DNA of 8,004 nt from DATBMY01 sp036554605 (lineage in GTDB: Bacteria; Acidobacteriota; Blastocatellia; UBA7656): NCBI GenBank assembly GCA_036554605.1, contig DATBMY010000461.1:1-8004 (forward strand), read 5' to 3'. The notes below the pieces were generated by a model. It was not told the origin of the DNA. It was given only the letters and a program-made list of their open reading frames with translations, and made no database searches. The position numbers and the translations under genes are program-made. This document shows positions 5,502 through 8,004 of the stretch, one piece after another (position 1 is the first letter of the stretch; each line of letters opens with the position of its first letter).

Positions 5502-5530
5502 TTGAACAGGACGGGCCGCGGTGGTAGAAT
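5502..5530 (+). promoter_or_regulatory. Sigma-70-type promoter of zinc-ribbon membrane protein
   Basis: TTGAAC (5502-5507), a 17-base spacer and TAGAAT (5525-5530) match the housekeeping promoter consensus closely, with transcription expected to start near 5537. It lies between the second PilZ gene (stop at 5497) and the start at 5581, giving a leader of about 45 bases. This is the clearest promoter in the window. Confidence 0.7.
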
Positions 5531-5580
5531 ATCCCTGACAAATCACACACGCCTTGCTATAGGGAAGCCGGGAGTAATTT

Positions 5581-6276
5581 ATGAAAACATGTCCTGTTTG
5601 CAACGAAACCTTTGGAAATGACTTTAATTTCTGTGACGTCGACGGCGTAAAGCTTGAGCGAGAGGGATCGCCCGAGGGCGCTCGAAACAGGCTCTACTCC
5701 ATGCTCGGAATAGGACTGCTCGTTGGCGCGATAGTGATATCCGGCATATCAATGGTATTTCTGTCGCGCAGCACCGTCTCGTCGAAGACCTCGGCCACCG
5801 CGGCAGTCTCCTCGCCGAGCAGGGCGGGCGCTGCCGAAACTGTTGCGAGCGCGGACAACACCGCGGCAGCGGCCGAAGCGGAGACGCCCGCCGAGACCGC
5901 GAAACCGGCCCCGACCGTAAAGAAAGAGATTCTGCCCGCGGCCAACGCAAATCAGAGCTTGCCGACGCCTGACGTAAAGGCCGCGGCGCTTCAGGAAAGC
6001 GAGCGGCCCGCCAGCGCGGCTGACGCCGCCAAGGCCGCGTCGCAGCCGGCAGTCGAGACCGAGCCCTCGATTACTCCCGTTAGCGAGACCCGCCCGCGGG
6101 AGGCCGAACCAGGCGCCAGGTCCGCCAAGGCCGCGACGGAAGCAAAGAAAGAATCCGAGAAGCAGTCTGTGAACGCCAAGGGCGAAAAAGAGTCCGACAA
6201 GAAGAAGGATGAAGGCAAGGATAAGAAGAAGGGCGGATTCTTAAAGGTCTTCAAAAAGATCTTCGGCAAAGATTAA
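5581..6276 (+). CDS. Zinc-ribbon, single-pass membrane protein with Ala/Lys-rich tail
   Basis: A 231-residue protein of unknown function. Residues 4-22 form a small zinc-ribbon-like module, CPVC (4-7) and FCDVDG (17-22); the fourth Cys is replaced by Asp, a pattern common in acidobacterial and myxobacterial zinc ribbons of the CPxC...FCxxDG type. A membrane segment spans about 40-61, preceded by basic residues, so the ribbon should be cytoplasmic. The rest (about 65-210) is Ala/Pro/Glu/Lys-rich and probably disordered. The end is strongly basic, with a short amphipathic stretch GGFLKVFKKIFGKD (218-231) that could contact membrane or anionic polymer. GGGAG (5570-5574) lies six bases before ATG 5581. 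It has its own promoter (5502-5530) and terminator (6300-6358), so it is likely monocistronic. Its general plan (cytoplasmic ribbon, TM, low-complexity exterior) echoes the SPOR protein at 825, but no SPOR domain is present. Confidence 0.8.
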   Translation: MKTCPVCNETFGNDFNFCDVDGVKLEREGSPEGARNRLYSMLGIGLLVGAIVISGISMVFLSRSTVSSKTSATAAVSSPSRAGAAETVASADNTAAAAEAETPAETAKPAPTVKKEILPAANANQSLPTPDVKAAALQESERPASAADAAKAASQPAVETEPSITPVSETRPREAEPGARSAKAATEAKKESEKQSVNAKGEKESDKKKDEGKDKKKGGFLKVFKKIFGKD

Positions 6277-6299
6277 TAGCGCGAGCGTCTGACCTCCTT

Positions 6300-6358
6300 G
6301 AGGCATCGGGGCCCGGCCGGCTCTAAAGCAGAGGCCGCCCGGTGCCTCTTTCATTTTT
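6300..6358 (+). terminator. Intrinsic terminator after zinc-ribbon gene
   Basis: GAGGCATCGGG (6300-6310) pairs with CCCGGTGCCTC (6338-6348) through an 11-bp stem containing one T-G wobble. The loop can form a further GGCC-based inner hairpin. The stem is followed by TTTCATTTTT (6349-6358). It lies 24 bases after the stop at 6276 and separates that gene from the ATPase gene. Confidence 0.85.
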
Positions 6359-6430
6359 GGCCCAATCATCGCGGCTCGATCCGGTCGCGGCCTTTTCTTC
6401 ACCGCGCCTTCTAGGCTAAAGTTGCTAAAC

Positions 6431-6455
6431 GAGCAGTGGGCGTGCTCGGCGAGCA
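6431..6455 (+). promoter_or_regulatory. Alternative small hairpins in ATPase leader
   Basis: TGCTC (6443-6447) can pair with GAGCA on either side, at 6431-6435 (7-base loop) or at 6451-6455 (3-base loop), so the two hairpins exclude each other. They lie just upstream of the ribosome binding site at 6465. The stems are short and this may be chance in GC-rich DNA. Confidence 0.25.
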
Positions 6456-6476
6456 GATTAGTTCGAGGAATAATTG

Positions 6477-7946
6477 ATGGGATTACCACGCACTCTAGGC
6501 GAATTAAGAGCAAGCGATTATAACGAGGCGCGGGTCCGCCGCCGCTCGGTGAAAGATGAGATGCGCCAGAACCTGACGCGGAAGCTCGGGCAGCGCGAGG
6601 GAGTTTTTTCCGGGATAGTCGGTTACGACGATTCGGTGGTCCCGCAAATTGTAAACGCGATACTCTCAAGGCATAACTTCATACTGCTTGGATTGCGAGG
6701 TCAGGCCAAGAGCCGCATACTTCGCGAGCTTACGGGGCTGCTCGACGAGCGCGTGCCCGCCATCGAAGGATGCGAGATAAATGACAACCCCTACGCGCCC
6801 ATATGCAAGGCGTGCAGGCTGACGATTGAAGAGCGCGGCGACCAGACGCCGGTGACTTTCGTCTCGCGCGATGCGCGCTACGTCGAAAAACTCGCTACGC
6901 CCGATGTCACAATAGCCGATCTCATAGGCGACCTCGACCCGATCAAGGCCGCGCGCGGCGGCCACCTGCTGTCGGACGAGCTGACAATTCATTACGGGCT
7001 GCTGCCGCGCGCCAATCGCGGTATATTCGCGATCAACGAGCTGCCCGACCTTGCGAGCAAAGTGCAGGTCGGGCTCTTCAACATAATGCAGGAGGGCGAC
7101 GTTCAGATAAAGGGCTACCCTGTGCGCATGCCTCTGGATGTGATGCTGGTATTTTCGGCGAACCCCGAAGACTATACCGCGCGCGGCAAGATAATAACCC
7201 CGCTCAAGGACCGCATAGGCTCCGAAATAATCACGCATTATCCGGCGTCGGTCGAAGAGGGCATAGAGATAACCCGGCAGGAAGCATGGCTCAGCCGGGG
7301 ACAATCTCAGGTAGCCGTCCCGGAGTTTATAATGCGCGCCGTCGAGCAGATAGCGTTCGAGGCGCGCGACGACCAGAGAGTTGACCGTCGTTCGGGAGTG
7401 AGCCAGCGGCTGCCGATCTCGGTGATTGAGAACGTCATATCGAACGCCGAGCGGCGCTATCTGCTAACCGGCGAGAAGACCGCCACGGCGCGCGTGAGCG
7501 ATATTTACGCGGCGCTTCCCTCGATCACGGGCAAGCTTGAGCTTGAATATGAAGGCGAGCAGCGCGGCGCGGCTAACATCGCGCGGGACCTGATAAAGAC
7601 GGCGGTGGGGAAGACCTTCGAGGCATATTTCGGCCATATTGACTGCGGCGAGATCGTCGCGTGGTTCAATGACGGCGGGTCGCTGAGGGTGGCCGATACC
7701 GACAGCGCGGAGCTTTGCTTGAAGAGTTTTCGAAGCGTAAAGGGGCTTATGGCCGCCGCCGCAAAATCCGGGCTCGCCGATAAGTCCGACCCGGGCCTGC
7801 TTGTCGCCGCGTGCGAGCTTATACTAGAAGGACTGCACGCGCAAAAGAAGATCAGTCGCAGCGACGAGCGTGGCTACGGCGCGGCCAAGCAGGAGCCTCG
7901 CGGATATGGGTACGAAAGCTTCAGCCGGTCGAGAAGAATAAACTAG
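6477..7946 (+). CDS. MoxR / magnesium-chelatase-like AAA+ ATPase
   Basis: A 489-residue cytoplasmic AAA+ ATPase. Walker A is GLRGQAKS (72-79), Walker B is GIFAINE (182-188, with Asn before the Glu), sensor 1 is SANPED (227-232), the likely arginine finger is R246 in PLKDRIGSE, and sensor 2 lies in RSGVSQRLP (305-313). The A and B variants are, as I recall, typical of this ChlI/BchI-like subfamily, so activity is probably intact. The stretch ATPDVTIADLIGDLDP (140-155) and YPVRMPLDVMLVFSAN (214-229) also fit it. Such ATPases usually work with a von Willebrand factor A protein to remodel or load metal or cofactor into a target; any partner would lie beyond the window. C100, C110 and C113 form an unusual small cysteine cluster. 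ATG 6477 follows GAGGAA (6465-6470) at six bases. The basic, Tyr/Gly-containing tail (about 457-489) looks disordered. True magnesium chelatase is unlikely, since no pigment genes are near. Confidence 0.87.
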   Translation: MGLPRTLGELRASDYNEARVRRRSVKDEMRQNLTRKLGQREGVFSGIVGYDDSVVPQIVNAILSRHNFILLGLRGQAKSRILRELTGLLDERVPAIEGCEINDNPYAPICKACRLTIEERGDQTPVTFVSRDARYVEKLATPDVTIADLIGDLDPIKAARGGHLLSDELTIHYGLLPRANRGIFAINELPDLASKVQVGLFNIMQEGDVQIKGYPVRMPLDVMLVFSANPEDYTARGKIITPLKDRIGSEIITHYPASVEEGIEITRQEAWLSRGQSQVAVPEFIMRAVEQIAFEARDDQRVDRRSGVSQRLPISVIENVISNAERRYLLTGEKTATARVSDIYAALPSITGKLELEYEGEQRGAANIARDLIKTAVGKTFEAYFGHIDCGEIVAWFNDGGSLRVADTDSAELCLKSFRSVKGLMAAAAKSGLADKSDPGLLVAACELILEGLHAQKKISRSDERGYGAAKQEPRGYGYESFSRSRRIN

Positions 7947-7977
7947 GGATCAGGGGTCGGAGGCCGGGGGCCAGGGA
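7947..7977. repeat. Heptamer repeat after the ATPase stop codon
   Basis: Four 7-bp units follow the TAG stop: GATCAGG (7948-7954), GGTCGGA, GGCCGGG and GGCCAGG (to 7975). The stretch resembles the reverse complement of 4939-4964 with a few bases inserted. Like the copy at 4875 it begins directly at a stop codon. It is followed by an AT-rich stretch that runs off the window. Confidence 0.6.
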
Positions 7978-8004
7978 TTGTTCGTTAATTTGCATTTGAA
8001 TTTT

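Noticed and set aside
6666..7304. 212-codon open frame on the minus strand opposite the ATPase
   Set aside because: It lies entirely over conserved AAA+ motifs on the plus strand and has no recognisable motif of its own.
6477..7946. Loss of ATPase activity because of non-standard Walker A and Walker B residues
   Set aside because: The GLRGQAKS and INEL forms appear characteristic of the subfamily as I recall it, and K78, S79, E188, the arginine finger and sensor residues are all present.

Overview
The window is a GC-rich bacterial chromosomal segment with all seven or eight protein genes on the plus strand. No RNA gene, transposase or CRISPR array is recognisable. Several traits suggest a soil or environmental Acidobacteriota-like genome: two small PilZ proteins, an acidobacterial-style zinc ribbon (CxxC...FCxxDG), heavy use of the Ile codon ATA despite high GC, a MoxR/magnesium-chelatase-type ATPase of the GLRGQAKS variety, and degenerate 7-bp repeats between genes. 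This assignment is inferred from style, not from a marker gene.

Layout. Positions 1-251 hold a palindromic, heptamer-repeat intergenic element and the leader of a PilZ protein (252-626). After a 198-base gap comes a tightly spaced set that reads as one operon: a membrane protein with a cytoplasmic zinc ribbon and a periplasmic SPOR domain (825-2114), a membrane-anchored Amidase_2-type N-acetylmuramoyl-L-alanine amidase (2159-3484), and a single open frame (3514-4875) that begins as an HU/IHF-like DNA-binding protein and continues without a stop into an actin/MreB/FtsA-fold ATPase. The actin part has its own strong ribosome binding site and ATG at 3835, so the frame encodes a fusion, two nested products, or two genes joined by a one-base sequence error.

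Positions 4876-5125 are non-coding. They contain a heptamer-repeat dyad, a perfect 12-bp palindrome, a long hairpin, and an intrinsic terminator that stops only five bases before the ribosome binding site of a second PilZ gene (5126-5497, TTG start). That arrangement suggests a regulated leader. A good sigma-70 promoter (5502-5530) follows and drives a zinc-ribbon, single-pass membrane protein (5581-6276), which is closed by a strong terminator (6300-6358). The last gene (6477-7946) is a MoxR-type AAA+ ATPase followed by another heptamer repeat at the window edge. No gene-free stretch exceeds 300 bases.

Together the genes point to envelope work. A SPOR protein that should bind denuded glycan sits beside a peptidoglycan amidase, followed by a nucleoid-protein/actin-like pair. 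PilZ proteins, which are possible cyclic-di-GMP receptors, lie on both sides. A role in coordinating septation or envelope remodelling with the nucleoid or with cyclic-di-GMP is my inference; the sequence shows only the co-location.
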